From Pseudomonas viridiflava (lineage in GTDB: Bacteria > Pseudomonadota > Gammaproteobacteria > Pseudomonadales > Pseudomonadaceae), in NCBI RefSeq assembly GCF_003702045.1, contig NZ_RBTP01000033.1:62001-126000 (forward strand): a stretch of 64,000 nt of DNA. Direction: 5' to 3'. Within the stretch, counting starts at the first letter, position 1; the number at the start of each line of letters is the position of its first letter. This document shows positions 62,475 through 64,000 of this stretch, one piece after another. The notes below the pieces were generated by a model that worked only from the letters and a program-made list of their open reading frames with translations, was not told the origin of the DNA and ran no database searches. The position numbers and the translations under genes are program-made.

Positions 62475-64000
62475 ATGCTTCCCGGAACATCAAGACGAAC
62501 CTTCGTGAAAGGACTCACCGCAGGCGGATTGCTGGGCGGGCTGGGGCTTTGGCGCAGCCCGGCATGGGCTGCCGCGAGATCCGGTGAACAGCTGGAATTG
62601 TCGGGCACAGAGTTCGACCTGTTCATCGGTGAAACGCCGGTCAACTTCACCGGCAACCCGCGCACCGCCATGACCGTCAACGGCGGCGTCCCCGGGCCTC
62701 TGCTGCGCTGGCGAGAAGGCGACACCGTCACGCTACGCGTAAAGAACCGGCTCAAGGACACCACGTCCATACACTGGCACGGCATCATCCTGCCCGCCAA
62801 CATGGACGGCGTTCCGGGCCTGAGCTTCGACGGTATCGCCCCGGACGGTCTGTACGTCTATCGCTTCAAGGTCAAGCAGAACGGCACTTATTGGTATCAC
62901 AGCCATTCGGGCTTTCAGGAGCAGTCCGGGGTCTACGGGCCGCTGATTATCGACGCCAAAGAGCCGGAACCCTTCAGCTACGACCGCGAGCACGTTGTGA
63001 TGCTGACCGACTGGACGGACGAAGACCCGATCCGGTTGATGAAAAAGCTCAAGAAACAGTCCGATTACTACAACCAGAACAAACGCACCGTGGGCGACTT
63101 CATCAACGACGTCAGCGACAAGGGCTGGAGCGCGACCGTTGCCGACCGCGCCATGTGGGCGCAGATGCGAATGGACCCGACCGACCTGGCGGACGTCAGC
63201 GGCGCCACGTACACCTACTTGATGAACGGCCAGGCACCGGACATGAACTGGACCGGCCTTTTCAAACCGGGCGAGCGAATCCGCCTGCGTTTCATCAATG
63301 GCTCGTCCATGACCTACTTCGACGTGCGCATCCCCGGTTTGAAGATGACGGTCGTCGCCAGCGACGGCCTGCACGTCAAACCGGTGAGCGTCGACGAGTT
63401 CCGCATCGCAGTAGCGGAAACCTTTGACGTGATCGTTGAGCCTGCCGACGGTGCCTACACGGTGTTCGCCCAATCGATGGACCGCACCGGCTATGCGCGA
63501 GGCACACTCACCAGCAGGCCCGGTATGAAAGCAGAGGTGCCGCCCCTTGACCCGCGCCCGTTGCTCAGCATGGACGACATGGGCCACGGCGGCATGACTC
63601 ACGACAGCATGCAGGGCATGGAACACAGCCAGATGGGCCATGACATGCCAGGCATGAATCACAACGCTTCGTCCACAGGCAACAGGCAGTCGCACCCGGA
63701 CAGCGAGATCGCCAACCCGCTGGTCGACATGCAGGCCATGAGCACCTCGCCCAAACTCGACGATCCTGGCATCGGCCTGAGGAACAATGGCCGCAAGGTG
63801 CTGACCTACGCCGACCTGCACAGCGCCTTCGACGACCCGGACGGTCGCGAGCCGAGTCGCACGATCGAGTTGCACCTCACCGGCCACATGGAAAGATTTG
63901 TCTGGTCATTCGACGGTGTGAAGTTCTCCGATGCAGAGCCCCTGAAGCTCAAATATGGCGAACGAGTTCGTGTGGTGCTAGTCAACGATACGATGATGAC
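62475..64000 (+). CDS. copA: copper resistance multicopper oxidase CopA (5' part)
   Basis: About 508 residues are visible and the frame stays open to the right edge, so it is partial by window, not broken. A Tat leader (SRRTFVKGLTAGG) starts it. Copper ligands of the first cupredoxin domain are IHWHGI and WYHSHSG (type 2/3 sites). A Met/His-rich insertion around residues 370-398 (DMGHGGMTHDSMQGMEHSQM and following) is typical of CopA and binds extra copper. It oxidises Cu(I) in the periplasm. A CopR-like box lies upstream. Confidence 0.94.
   Translation, partial: MLPGTSRRTFVKGLTAGGLLGGLGLWRSPAWAAARSGEQLELSGTEFDLFIGETPVNFTGNPRTAMTVNGGVPGPLLRWREGDTVTLRVKNRLKDTTSIHWHGIILPANMDGVPGLSFDGIAPDGLYVYRFKVKQNGTYWYHSHSGFQEQSGVYGPLIIDAKEPEPFSYDREHVVMLTDWTDEDPIRLMKKLKKQSDYYNQNKRTVGDFINDVSDKGWSATVADRAMWAQMRMDPTDLADVSGATYTYLMNGQAPDMNWTGLFKPGERIRLRFINGSSMTYFDVRIPGLKMTVVASDGLHVKPVSVDEFRIAVAETFDVIVEPADGAYTVFAQSMDRTGYARGTLTSRPGMKAEVPPLDPRPLLSMDDMGHGGMTHDSMQGMEHSQMGHDMPGMNHNASSTGNRQSHPDSEIANPLVDMQAMSTSPKLDDPGIGLRNNGRKVLTYADLHSAFDDPDGREPSRTIELHLTGHMERFVWSFDGVKFSDAEPLKLKYGERVRVVLVNDTMM

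Noticed and set aside
1..64000. CRISPR array, prophage, integron or insertion sequence
   Set aside because: No regularly spaced direct repeats, no transposase, integrase or phage structural genes on either strand. The two tRNAs show no flanking att duplication.

Overview
The window is chromosomal DNA of a fluorescent-type Pseudomonas, most likely of the P. syringae group. Evidence: GC-rich, densely packed genes; Pseudomonas-type neighbourhoods (three-gene NAGGN osmoprotectant cluster, lpxL/minCDE/rluA, prc beside an EAL-CBS-GGDEF protein, actP-yjcH, a CsrA/Rsm paralogue); a Crc-antagonist small RNA with a sigma-54 promoter; and scattered REP-type palindromes built on GTGGGAGCGG-like arms. I see no insertion sequence, prophage, CRISPR array or rRNA. 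Species-level identity is inferred, not proven.

Layout. 1-1941: end of an FtsX-type ABC permease followed by an AttH-like lipoprotein. 2108-6913: N-acetylglutaminylglutamine amide synthesis cluster (amidotransferase, GNAT/ATP-grasp ligase, M42-type peptidase). 7187-9575: small regulators and membrane proteins (YheU, CsrA, SDR, DUF2784, DUF3309). 9672-12729: acetate permease with its DUF485 partner, then a betaine/choline-type binding protein. 12730-13967: a long gene-free stretch that holds a CrcZ/X/Y-family small RNA (about 13267-13669) with sigma-54 promoter, upstream TGTTAC/GTAACA sites and six CA motifs. 13968-16071: alpha/beta hydrolase translationally coupled to mlaA. 16288-23931: pirin, patatin and lpxL (minus), minCDE, rluA, M18 aminopeptidase.

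23985-30327: a GntR/UTRA regulator divergent from a six-gene operon: binding protein, alkaline-phosphatase-superfamily hydrolase, two permeases, ATPase, HAD phosphatase. Matching TCTAGACCA operators lie in front of both transcripts. This is the best candidate for an incompletely described system, an uptake and dephosphorylation pathway for an organophosphorus compound. 30572-35647: quinone reductase, Prc protease, EAL-CBS-GGDEF protein. 35911-37177: HTH regulator with a small overlapping partner, and a YkvA protein. 37178-37538: gene-free, with a perfect palindrome of two opposed DnaA boxes. 37539-42315: FKBP isomerase, exported cupin, CoA-transferase, small secreted protein, Tat-like 2H phosphoesterase. 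42509-42682: tRNA-Asp and tRNA-Val. 42854-50518: rdgC, bile-acid:Na+ symporter family protein, an MFS-PlsC fusion divergent from a large symporter-like hybrid sensor kinase.

50656-64000: lpxO, cysK, a DUF748 protein, a MoxR/VWA pair, WbqC, DUF2937, a class II amidotransferase, a membrane protein, an S9 oligopeptidase, a cyclic-nucleotide-binding protein, a YajD-type HNH protein and the first part of copA behind a CopR-like box. Themes are osmoprotection (NAGGN, betaine), envelope maintenance (MlaA, LpxL, LpxO, Prc, PlsC fusion), carbon-source control (Crc sRNA, acetate permease) and division-site selection (MinCDE).
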